Source: SAR116 cluster bacterium MED-G06 (lineage in GTDB: Bacteria; Pseudomonadota; Alphaproteobacteria; Puniceispirillales; Puniceispirillaceae). From it: DNA of 46,783 bases. Below are positions 24,879-34,651 of this stretch, in pieces. Under the pieces are notes generated by a model, which was not told the origin of the DNA, searched no databases, and saw only the letters and a list, made by a program, of their open reading frames with translations. The stretch covers positions 1-46,783 of the forward strand of contig NTKV01000003.1 in assembly GCA_002457745.1 (NCBI GenBank), read 5' to 3'. The position numbers and the translations under genes were made by a program. The stretch's first letter is position 1; the number at the start of each line of letters is the position of its first letter.

Positions 24879-26881
24879 CCGGCATCAGGTTCACCGCCAA
24901 CAGGATCGAGACAGGTGCGGCTGTCTGGCTGACCGATGATCTGTCCTGGACCGAGGACGCGGCACGCGCCTTCCGGTTCACCGATGACCTTGCCGAAAAA
25001 GCCCGCCTTGCCGTCGAGCTTGCCGAACGACGCGACGAGATCATCGCGGCCTATGAGATGCCGGAGGACAAGGTCACGACGCGGCCGTCGGCGCGCGAGG
25101 CAATCCGCGCCGCGCGTGGTCCCAGCGTCACGCTGCCTGCCGATCTCCGTCCCGGCGAACTTCGTCCCGCCGATCTCCGTCCTGCCGATCTCGGTCCTGC
25201 CGACACCGATTCCCTGCCGTCCATGTACAGCTATGACGCGATCGACCATGACGTCGTCAGGCGCCGGGCGGCCCAGTTCCGTGACCAGGTCGAGCGGCGG
25301 CTGAGCGGCGCGCTGACCGAAGAGGAATTCAAGCCGCTGCGATTGCAGAACGGTCTGTATCTTCAGCTTCACGCCTACATGCTGCGGGTGGCGATACCCT
25401 ATGGCGTTCTGTCGAGCACGCAGATGCGCGGGCTGGCCGGAATCGCCCGTGATTTCGATCGTGGCTTCGGGCATTTCACCACCCGCCAGAACATTCAGTT
25501 CAACTGGATCAAGCTTGTTGAGGCACCGGACATTCTGGACCGGCTCGCCGAGCTTGAGATGCATGCCATCCAGACATCCGGAAACTGCATCCGCAATGTG
25601 ACCTCTGATCCGCTTGCCGGGGCCGCACCGGACGAGATCGAGGATGCCAGGATCTGGGCCGAGGTCATCCGGCAATGGTCGACATTTCACCCCGAATTCG
25701 CCTTTTTGCCACGCAAGTTCAAGATCGCCATATCCGCTGCCTCCGAGGACCGCGCCGCCACGGCGTTCCATGACATCGGTCTGCGGCTTGTCAGGTCGCG
25801 AAGCGGTGACACCGGTTTCCGGGTTCTTGTCGGCGGCGGCCAGGGGCGGACGCCGCGGGTGGCGCGCAAGCTGGCGCATTTCCTGCCGGCGCGTCATCTT
25901 CTCTCCTATCTGGAAGCCATCATGCGGGTCTATAACGCGGCCGGGCGGCGCGACAATATCTACAAGGCGCGGATCAAAATTCTTGTCGATGCCATGGGGA
26001 TCGAGGCATTCACCGAAGCGGTCGACACTGAATGGGTGGGGATTGAAGGAAGCACGATTGAGCTGCCGGAAGAGGAATTCCGGCGCATCGCCGCCTGCTT
26101 TACCCCGCCCGTACTGGAACCGGGCCCGCCGAAAACCCGCCGGGATGACAGGGCACTGCCGGACGTGCCGGGGTTCGACCTGTGGACCCGCACCAATCTG
26201 CTGCCGCATCGCCTGCCGCATTATGTGAATGTAAGCCTGTCGCTGAAATCCGCCGGGCGCCCCCCCGGTGATGCCTCGGCATCCGAGATGGAGGCGATGG
26301 CGGCGATGGCCGACCGCTACGGCTGTGGTGAGCTTCGCATCACCTACACGCAGAATGTGATCATCCCGCATGTGCGCCGGGCCGATCTGGTGGCCCTTTA
26401 TGCCGATCTGAAGGCGGCCGGCCTGGCTGGCGCCGAGGACGGGTTGATCAGCGACATGATCGCCTGCCCGGGCCTTGACTATTGTAACCTTGCCAACGCC
26501 AGATCATTGCCGCTTGCCGACAGGATCTTCCGGCGCTTCGGCGATCCGGAACGGCGCTTCGAAATCGGGCCGCTTCGGCTGAACATTTCCGGCTGTATCA
26601 ACGCCTGCGGCCACCACCATGCCGCCGATATCGGCATTCTCGGCGTGGACAAGAAAGGGGTGGAGCATTTCCAGATCACCCTTGGCGGACGCGCCGGCGA
26701 GGATGGGGCGATCGGCAGGATCATCGGCCCCTCCTTTGCCGAGGATGAGGTTCCGGATGCCATTGAAACGATTATTGACACCTTTCTCGCCAACCGCCGC
26801 GAGGGTGACGTTTTCGCCGATTACATCGCGCGGGAAGGGATCGAGCGGGTCAAGGAGGCCGTGTATGGGGCACGCCTGTGA
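24875..26881 (+). CDS. cysI: DUF2849 fused to sulfite/nitrite reductase hemoprotein
   Basis: 668 residues in two parts. Residues 1-~85 match DUF2849 (RFTANRIETGAAVWLTDDLSW, then REAIRAARGP), normally a separate small gene between cysG and cysI in alphaproteobacteria. A linker of ADLRP-type repeats (89-108) follows. Residues ~115-668 are a siroheme/4Fe-4S reductase: HFTTRQNIQFNW, QTSGNCIRNVT, and cluster ligands C531-X5-C537 and C574-X3-C578 (ACPGLDYCNLA, SGCINACGHH). It reduces sulfite to sulfide or nitrite to ammonia with six electrons; the neighbours favour sulfite. It overlaps cysG by ATGA and the DUF934 gene by 17 bp. Frame is open throughout, so this is a true fusion unless the assembly is wrong. 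Confidence 0.9.
   Translation: MTGIRFTANRIETGAAVWLTDDLSWTEDAARAFRFTDDLAEKARLAVELAERRDEIIAAYEMPEDKVTTRPSAREAIRAARGPSVTLPADLRPGELRPADLRPADLGPADTDSLPSMYSYDAIDHDVVRRRAAQFRDQVERRLSGALTEEEFKPLRLQNGLYLQLHAYMLRVAIPYGVLSSTQMRGLAGIARDFDRGFGHFTTRQNIQFNWIKLVEAPDILDRLAELEMHAIQTSGNCIRNVTSDPLAGAAPDEIEDARIWAEVIRQWSTFHPEFAFLPRKFKIAISAASEDRAATAFHDIGLRLVRSRSGDTGFRVLVGGGQGRTPRVARKLAHFLPARHLLSYLEAIMRVYNAAGRRDNIYKARIKILVDAMGIEAFTEAVDTEWVGIEGSTIELPEEEFRRIAACFTPPVLEPGPPKTRRDDRALPDVPGFDLWTRTNLLPHRLPHYVNVSLSLKSAGRPPGDASASEMEAMAAMADRYGCGELRITYTQNVIIPHVRRADLVALYADLKAAGLAGAEDGLISDMIACPGLDYCNLANARSLPLADRIFRRFGDPERRFEIGPLRLNISGCINACGHHHAADIGILGVDKKGVEHFQITLGGRAGEDGAIGRIIGPSFAEDEVPDAIETIIDTFLANRREGDVFADYIAREGIERVKEAVYGARL
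25139..25198 (+). repeat. 15-bp in-frame tandem repeat, 4 units
   Basis: Four 15-bp units (from 25139, 25154, 25169, 25184), consensus GCCGATCTCCGTCCC, encoding ADLRP, GELRP, ADLRP, ADLGP. It forms the joint between the DUF2849 part and the reductase domain. Because the unit is a multiple of three, copy number can change without breaking the frame. Confidence 0.9.
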
Positions 26882-27305
26882 CGGCCGGACCCGCGATGGC
26901 TGGTTCGATCTGTCTTCGACCCGCCTCGTCGCGCTTGACCGGATCTGCCCGACCCTCAACGCCAGCCTGCCGCCTGCCGATGCGCCGGCTCACCTTGGGG
27001 ATGCAAGCTGTCCGGTCGGGATCTGGTTCGACAAATTCTCCGATGGGCGCGGGTTTACCCTGGCGCGTTATCTGCGGGAGAAAGCCCGGTTTACCGACGC
27101 GTTGCTGGCGGACGGTCATCTGATCCCCGACCAGGCGGATTATCTCCGGCGGTGCGGCTTCAGCCATGTCCGCATTCGCGAAGATCAGGCCGCCCAATGG
27201 CGCCGGTCGCTGGCCCTTGCCCCGCCATCGATGCAACAGGTGCTGGCAAGCCGTCGGGAGCGCGGGCGGCACGACCCGTCAGCGAGACTGAACCAGGTGG
27301 AATGA
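26865..27305 (+). CDS. DUF934 family protein of the sulfite reductase operon
   Basis: 146-residue protein of the DUF934 family, regularly encoded next to cysI/cysH in proteobacteria; biochemical role unsettled. Seen: GIWFDKFSDGRGFTLARYLRE near residues 51-72 and FTDALLADGHLIPDQADYLRRCGFSHVRI, the family core. A perfect AAGGAGG at 26852-26858 sits 6 bp before ATG 26865, inside the end of cysI, so the 17-bp overlap is real. Known family operons also carry cysH; here the next gene is a ferredoxin-NADP reductase and no cysH is found. Its stop codon lies within a 14-bp tandem repeat. Confidence 0.87.
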   Translation: MGHACDGRTRDGWFDLSSTRLVALDRICPTLNASLPPADAPAHLGDASCPVGIWFDKFSDGRGFTLARYLREKARFTDALLADGHLIPDQADYLRRCGFSHVRIREDQAAQWRRSLALAPPSMQQVLASRRERGRHDPSARLNQVE

Positions 27306-27370
27306 GGACGCCAGAATGAGGATGCCAGAATGAAGACGCCAGAATGAGGGCGCCAAAATGAGGGCGGCAG
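27301..27370. repeat. 14-bp tandem repeat, 5 units
   Basis: Five contiguous units of AATGAGGACGCCAG (starts 27301, 27315, 27329, 27343, 27357) with one to three changes each. The first unit contains the DUF934 stop (TGA at 27303). The array fills much of the gap to the ferredoxin reductase gene. Confidence 0.9.
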
Positions 27371-27455
27371 ACAATGCCTGCAACAGCGCGCCCCCTTGCC
27401 GAGCCGGGCCATCGTGGTTACCTTCACCCGAGATTCAGGCCAATCCCTTTTTTGA

Positions 27456-28520
<1,065 letters not shown>

Positions 28521-28539
28521 AATTTTTCAGCGTTATTGC

Positions 28540-28568
28540 TTGACAATATGTCACGTCGCGCCCAAGTA
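28540..28568 (+). promoter_or_regulatory. Probable groESL promoter
   Basis: CTTGACA with TTGACA at 28540-28545 is a full -35; the -10 zone 17 bp on (CAAGTA, within GCGCCCAAGTA) is poor for sigma-70. A CTTG...CCCAAGT arrangement could instead suit a heat-shock sigma factor (RpoH). It lies 14 bp upstream of the CIRCE repeat. Confidence 0.45.
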
Positions 28569-28581
28569 CCCGGGGTGCTTG

Positions 28582-28608
28582 CTGGCACTCTGTTTGTCTG
28601 AGTGCCAG
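28582..28608 (+). promoter_or_regulatory. CIRCE operator (HrcA site)
   Basis: Perfect inverted repeat CTGGCACTC-N9-GAGTGCCAG, matching the CIRCE layout TTAGCACTC-N9-GAGTGCTAA with two changes per arm that keep the symmetry. It lies 36 bp before the groES ATG in the expected position. HrcA repression of groESL is established for this element; the hrcA gene is not in the window. Confidence 0.95.
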
Positions 28609-28643
28609 TACCATACTGAAATCCAATTGGAGGAGAAAGAGGC

Positions 28644-28931
28644 ATGAAATTCAGGCCCCTTCACGACCGTGTGCTGGTTCAGCGGATGGAATCCGAAGAC
28701 AAGACCGCAGGCGGCATCATTATTCCCGACACCGCCAAGGAAAAGCCGATGGAAGGCAAGGTTATTGCCACAGGCAGTGGTGCCCGCGACGAGCAGGGCA
28801 AGGTACAGCCGCTTGACGTCAAGGCCGGCGACGCCGTCCTGTTCGGCAAATGGTCCGGGACGGAAGTCAAGATCGATGGTCAGGATTACCTGATCATGAA
28901 GGAATCCGACATCATGGGGATCATCGACTGA
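28644..28931 (+). CDS. groES: Co-chaperonin GroES
   Basis: 95-residue lid of the GroEL chaperonin, normal length. Seen: [33 protein letters not shown] with the mobile loop, [31 protein letters not shown] and the [12 protein letters not shown] ending. GGAGGA lies upstream of ATG 28644. groEL follows after 53 bp; one transcript under CIRCE control. Confidence 0.98.
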   Translation: MKFRPLHDRVLVQRMESEDKTAGGIIIPDTAKEKPMEGKVIATGSGARDEQGKVQPLDVKAGDAVLFGKWSGTEVKIDGQDYLIMKESDIMGIID

Positions 28932-28978
28932 CGATCCCGACTGTCACAAGCTTGACCCAATTCAATACAGAAGGATGA

Positions 28979-30634
<1,656 letters not shown>

Positions 30635-30660
30635 GCCCCGCCCCATCGCAAAAGACATCA

Positions 30661-30690
30661 GGCCGGAGGGACCCCCTCCGGCCTTTTTTT
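30661..30690 (+). terminator. groESL terminator
   Basis: GGCCGGAGGG / CCCTCCGGCC, 10-bp perfect stem with a 3-nt loop, followed by seven T. It starts 26 bp after the groEL stop and is just beyond the end of the antitoxin gene on the other strand. Confidence 0.95.
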
Positions 30691-30693
30691 GCG

Positions 30694-31155
30694 CTAGGCA
30701 GCAGGGGCGTACGGTTTATCTGTGCTTTCTGTCTTTTCGATCATGATCTGTGTCTGAACAGCGTTTGGTTGCGCAAGCTGGCTGAGCGCGGCGAAGGTAT
30801 CTACCAGTTTGAGCTCGAGCCTCTCAGCCGCCAATTGACGGATCAGTATGTCGATTGGTGGTTCAAGGGGCGTTTCACTGCGCTCCCAGCGACCGACCGA
30901 CTGCGTGTCGCGATGAACAAGCTCAGCCATTTCACTTTGGGTCATTCCCATTTCGGTTCTTAGGAAGCGAACTTCTGGACCCGTAAGTGTGCCAGGCTGA
31001 TTAATCCGTCCTTCTGCGATGGCTTTATGCAGGAGTCTGATGGATGGGATGCCAATAACCTGCTCACCTTCATCATCTTTGGGGACGAAGTTGGCGTTGC
31101 GGATGATTACATTGTCCAATCCACATTCGGTATAATGGTAATCGTTGCCAGTCAT
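30694..31155 (-). CDS. HTH antitoxin/repressor of a toxin-antitoxin pair
   Basis: 153 residues from ATG 31155, which has a good GGAGAT site; ATG 31170 is also possible. Seen: an N-terminal segment YHYTECGLDNVIIRN typical of a family of HTH antitoxin-like regulators, then a Cro/C1 helix-turn-helix near residues 66-105 (LTGPEVRFLRTEMGMTQSEMAELVHRDTQSVGRWER). The likely role is to bind the toxin encoded upstream and repress the shared promoter. Base composition is lower in G+C than the flanking genes, suggesting recent gain. The gene is second in the operon, after the toxin, as in HigBA-type modules. It ends next to the groEL terminator. Confidence 0.82.
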   Translation of the reverse strand: MTGNDYHYTECGLDNVIIRNANFVPKDDEGEQVIGIPSIRLLHKAIAEGRINQPGTLTGPEVRFLRTEMGMTQSEMAELVHRDTQSVGRWERSETPLEPPIDILIRQLAAERLELKLVDTFAALSQLAQPNAVQTQIMIEKTESTDKPYAPAA

Positions 31156-31191
31156 TAAGTTGATCTCCATTCTAACCTTGTCCTGAAGTCG

Positions 31192-31518
31192 TTAAACTTT
31201 CTCATCAAACCAATATATCGTTATTATTTTGATTGATTTGTTCTTGAAGCTGGGAATCACTACAGCTTCCACAAGCCTATTGCTTGAATTGGGTGTCTTG
31301 CCCCTGATCTTGTATTTCCAGAAACCGTTACGCGTAGAAGGCTCGCCTTCCTCATAAACAAATCCGGTGGACAACAAATGCAGGGTGTCAGAATTAATGA
31401 GCTGCCGTTCTTCCAGTCGCTGCCTGTAGTGAGACGTGAAATACAAGCTCAGATGCTCATCCTGCGCCAAGCCTCGAATTTTCTCTGTCGCCTTTGCTGG
31501 TGTTAAACTTTTGCCCAT
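31192..31518 (-). CDS. DUF4258-type putative toxin
   Basis: 108 residues. Seen: YFTSHYRQRLEERQLINSDTLHLL, a DUF4258-like start (H...R..ER.I....V...L..G), then EEGEPSTRNGFWKYKIRGKT and a C-terminal strand KIITIYWFDE. DUF4258 proteins resemble RelE/MqsR-type RNases and often pair with HTH antitoxins; enzyme activity here is inferred from that pairing. GAGGG precedes the ATG. The stop is 21 bp before the antitoxin's first possible start. AT-rich, like its partner. Without tests it could also be an inactive member. Confidence 0.75.
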   Translation of the reverse strand: MGKSLTPAKATEKIRGLAQDEHLSLYFTSHYRQRLEERQLINSDTLHLLSTGFVYEEGEPSTRNGFWKYKIRGKTPNSSNRLVEAVVIPSFKNKSIKIITIYWFDEKV

Positions 31519-31594
31519 ATTTTCCCTCGCTTAAGTCTCTTGCGACTGGGAAAACAGAAATCAGAAACAGACACACCAATCACTGCCCATAATC

Positions 31595-31636
31595 TATCAT
31601 GATGATATATTTAGAGGCGTAACAAATTTATGTCAA
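31595..31636 (-). promoter_or_regulatory. Toxin-antitoxin promoter and operator
   Basis: On the minus strand TTGACA (31631-31636), 17-bp spacer, TAAATA (31608-31613). Directly downstream of the -10 is the palindrome TATCA-N3-TGATA (31595-31607), placed near the transcription start. This is a strong promoter with a good candidate autoregulatory site for the HTH protein. Confidence 0.7.
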
Positions 31637-31658
31637 TAGCGCTGGATGACTTGTATCG

Positions 31659-34484
31659 TCAGTCCCCTAGAAACTCCTGTGTGATCCGCACCGCCTCGGC
31701 AAGGCCGATGCGTTCCACCTGCACCCCGGGCGGGAAGGCGCTTGTCAGGCGGGTTGGCAGGCGGCTGTCCAGCATCACGAAGACGCCGCGGTCACTGGCC
31801 CGCCTGATCAGCCGTCCAAAAGCCTGGCGGAGTTTCAGCCGCGTCACCCGGTCGACCCAGGCATCGCGCCCCTGCCATTCGGCGCGCGCCTTGAACAGGA
31901 TATCGGCACGCGGCCAGGGCATGCGGTCGAAGATGATCAGCCGCAACGCCTCTCCCGGCACATCGATGCCGTCGCGCACCGCATCGGTGCCAAGAAGGCA
32001 GGAATGCGGTTCCTCACGAAAAATCTGCAGCAGCGTCTGAAGGTTCATCCTGTCGACATGCTGCGCATAGAGCGGCAGCCCTTCGGCCTCGAGCCGGCGG
32101 ACAAGTTCCGGATGCGCCGCGCGGAGCCGCCGGATTGCGGTGAACAGCCCCAGCCCGCCGCCGCCTGCCGCCACCATCAGCGCCGCCATCGCCGCTGCGG
32201 TGGCCTGTGGGCGTTCACGCTCCAGGTCGTTCACCACCAGGATGCGGGTCTGTTGCGGATAATCGAAGGGCGAATCGAACGTGGCCCGCATCGAGGGGTG
32301 TTCCAGATGCAGCGCACCGGTCATGGTCAGCGCCGATCCCCATCCTGCCGTTGGCGCTGGTGGCTCGCTGTCCGGTGCCGGTGGCGGCATATCACGCAGG
32401 GTGGCTGAGGTAACAGCAACACCGTGTGCTGGCTCAAGGACCGTCTGCGCAAAGGGAATCGTCGGGTCCAGCCAGTGCCGCGCCACCCCCACATCGCGGT
32501 CGCTGCCGTCTATGCGGTCGATCTGCATCCAGTCGACAAAGCCGTCCGACGGGCCTGACAGGGCGCCTTCCAGCAGCCCCTGCCAGCCCGAGACCGGCCC
32601 GGAGGCGCGAAGCTCGAGCCCGCGGATGGCGCCTTCCAGTCTCGCCCGCTCGGGCGTTTCCAGCTCCTCGGCCTTGTCATCCAGAATCGATTTCAGCCGC
32701 GCCGCCAGCTTGCGAAGCGGCCCACCAAGCTCGGCAAGTGCCGCGCGCAGCGGTTCGGCCACCGTCACAAGCTCGGCCGGGGCCGGGTGGAAATGCGCCT
32801 GCAGGTCATAGGGGCTGGTGGCATCCTCGACACGGCCATAGAGCGCCTGGCGAAGTGCCATGAAAAATGTCTCGGCAGGGCCGACAGGCGAGGCATTGCT
32901 GATCCGTTTCTGCCAGCCCTGGCCGGGAAGCGCGCGCGCCGCCTCCAGCGCCGCGTCAAGATCGGCAAGCGCTGCCGGATCGTCCGCCAGCAGCTCACCA
33001 AGCCGGCGTTTCAGCCCGCGTGCGCGTCCACCCCGCCCGTCCTCGGCGCCGCGGATCCAGGTTCGCAACTCGGCCGATTCCTGGGCGCTGAGATAGACCG
33101 AGAAGGCGCTGTCGGCAGCATCGAACAGATGATGCCCCTCATCGAACACATAGCGGGTCGGGCGGCGGCGTTCATTCGCCTCGTCCCCATTGTCCCGTCC
33201 GGGCGGCGCATAGGCGGCGTTGATCATCACCAGCGCATGATTGCTGATCACAATGTCGGCGCGGCGTGCGCGGCGCATCGATTTCTCGACAAAGCAGCGG
33301 TTGTAGTGGGAACAGGCGCTGTGGATGCATTCCCCGCGCCGGTCGGCCAGCCCTATGGTCTGGGCGCGTCCGACAAGGTCGGACAGCCAGGCCGGAAAGG
33401 TCGGGCCGGTCAGATCGCCGTCATTGGTCGCCCCGGCCCAGCGCGCCATCAGCCCGAGCGCGGTGCCGCGCCGCGGTGCACCGCCAAGCTGCGCCAGCGC
33501 CTCCTCAAGGTTGAGAAGGCAGAGATAGTTTTCGCGGCCCTTGCGGATGACCACCTTGCGCTCCCAGCTGGCGGTATCGGGATAGAGCCGCGTCAGCTCC
33601 GAGGCGATCTGATGCTGCAGCGTTCGGGTGAAGGTTGAAATCCAGACCGGTGCGCCATTCGCCTCGGCCCAGAGCGTTGCCGGCGCCAGATATCCGAGGG
33701 TCTTGCCGGTACCGGTACCGGCCTCGGCAAGCACCATCGCCGGGGCAGGCCCGGCCTCCGGCGTATCGAACCCCGCCGCCAGCGCGGCGGCATAGTTTGA
33801 CTGGCTCTCGCGTATCTCGGCCCCGCCGCCAAGCATCTGTCCCAGCCTCTCACGCGCTGAATCAGGCCGGATCGGCGTGGTGCCTGGCGGTACGGTTGCG
33901 GTGAAGTCGGTATATTCGGCAAGCCGCGTCCAGATCGCCGCAAGACGCCCGTCTGGCGGTGCCAGTGCCGGCATCGACAACCCCAGATGTGCCAGCAGGA
34001 TGGGCCCCCAGGACCAGCCTGATGCCGCCATCATCGTGGCGATGGCTCCGGCTTCACGCTGGGCTGCCGCCGGCGCGGCTGCCAGCTCGTCAAGAAGCGC
34101 AAAGGCGGCACGTGGCAGCATCGCCGCCATGTCCTCGCCACCAGCAGGAAGCGGCAGTGCCAGCTGTGTCGCCAGCCCGCGTGGGGTCGGCAGGCAGAAT
34201 CTCGCCGGCCTGACAAAGGCGTAGAGCTCCATGATGTCGAGGCAGGCCTCGATCTCGGTGCCGGCGCGCGCTTCGGTCCAGCGACGGTGGCAGATCAGCG
34301 GCACATGTCGCGCCAGTCTGGCGGCGGCGGTTGGCCGGTCGATCTCGTCGATCTCGCCTGCTTCGGAGATCCAGATCAGCCGTGTTCCGGCCGGGTAGAA
34401 AACAGGCGCACTATGCAATTCGGGAACGGTCATTCCCGAGGGCTGTCCGGATGGCGTGCGGCTGTCGGCGGGTGGGCGTTGCAT
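31659..34484 (-). CDS. DinG/YoaA-type ATP-dependent DNA helicase
   Basis: 941-residue superfamily 2 helicase of the XPD/DinG group, 5'-3' polarity expected, acting in DNA repair or on R-loops. Seen: an N-terminal ~200-residue extension with a WISEAGEIDEIDR region, Walker A EAGTGTGKT, the Fe-S cysteine set (YLCLLNLEE, then CIHSACSHYNRC), DEGH box VFDEGHHLF, and the C-terminal helicase motifs LLGTDAVRDGIDVPGEAL and RLKLRQAFGRLIRRASDRG. All four Fe-S cysteines are present. It is divergent from lysS with a 167-bp gap. dinG versus yoaA cannot be separated by eye, so no symbol is given. Confidence 0.93.
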   Translation of the reverse strand: MQRPPADSRTPSGQPSGMTVPELHSAPVFYPAGTRLIWISEAGEIDEIDRPTAAARLARHVPLICHRRWTEARAGTEIEACLDIMELYAFVRPARFCLPTPRGLATQLALPLPAGGEDMAAMLPRAAFALLDELAAAPAAAQREAGAIATMMAASGWSWGPILLAHLGLSMPALAPPDGRLAAIWTRLAEYTDFTATVPPGTTPIRPDSARERLGQMLGGGAEIRESQSNYAAALAAGFDTPEAGPAPAMVLAEAGTGTGKTLGYLAPATLWAEANGAPVWISTFTRTLQHQIASELTRLYPDTASWERKVVIRKGRENYLCLLNLEEALAQLGGAPRRGTALGLMARWAGATNDGDLTGPTFPAWLSDLVGRAQTIGLADRRGECIHSACSHYNRCFVEKSMRRARRADIVISNHALVMINAAYAPPGRDNGDEANERRRPTRYVFDEGHHLFDAADSAFSVYLSAQESAELRTWIRGAEDGRGGRARGLKRRLGELLADDPAALADLDAALEAARALPGQGWQKRISNASPVGPAETFFMALRQALYGRVEDATSPYDLQAHFHPAPAELVTVAEPLRAALAELGGPLRKLAARLKSILDDKAEELETPERARLEGAIRGLELRASGPVSGWQGLLEGALSGPSDGFVDWMQIDRIDGSDRDVGVARHWLDPTIPFAQTVLEPAHGVAVTSATLRDMPPPAPDSEPPAPTAGWGSALTMTGALHLEHPSMRATFDSPFDYPQQTRILVVNDLERERPQATAAAMAALMVAAGGGGLGLFTAIRRLRAAHPELVRRLEAEGLPLYAQHVDRMNLQTLLQIFREEPHSCLLGTDAVRDGIDVPGEALRLIIFDRMPWPRADILFKARAEWQGRDAWVDRVTRLKLRQAFGRLIRRASDRGVFVMLDSRLPTRLTSAFPPGVQVERIGLAEAVRITQEFLGD

Positions 34485-34651
34485 GGATCTGATATAGCGT
34501 CAATCCGGGGGACGGACCAGCGCGCTTTTTGCCCCGCCATGGTTCGGTGTGGTCGGGAGGCAAGCGTCTTGCCTGTGCACCGGTTTTCCGGCATAGATGG
34601 CGCCACCGCGGGGGCTGCCCTGCGGGATATGAAGCCAGACAGGACCCGATC

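Noticed and set aside
24422-26371. Long minus-strand open frame opposite cysG and cysI
   Set aside because: It is a frame kept open by high G+C opposite clear siroheme genes; the translation is His/Gly/Arg-rich with no recognisable domain.
27301-27370. Repeat array as a CRISPR candidate
   Set aside because: Units are contiguous 14-mers without spacers, and no cas genes are in the window.
34529-34651. 41-residue N-terminal extension of lysS
   Set aside because: Class I LysRS begins close to the chosen ATG and the extension is Arg/Trp/His-rich as expected from non-coding G+C-rich DNA.
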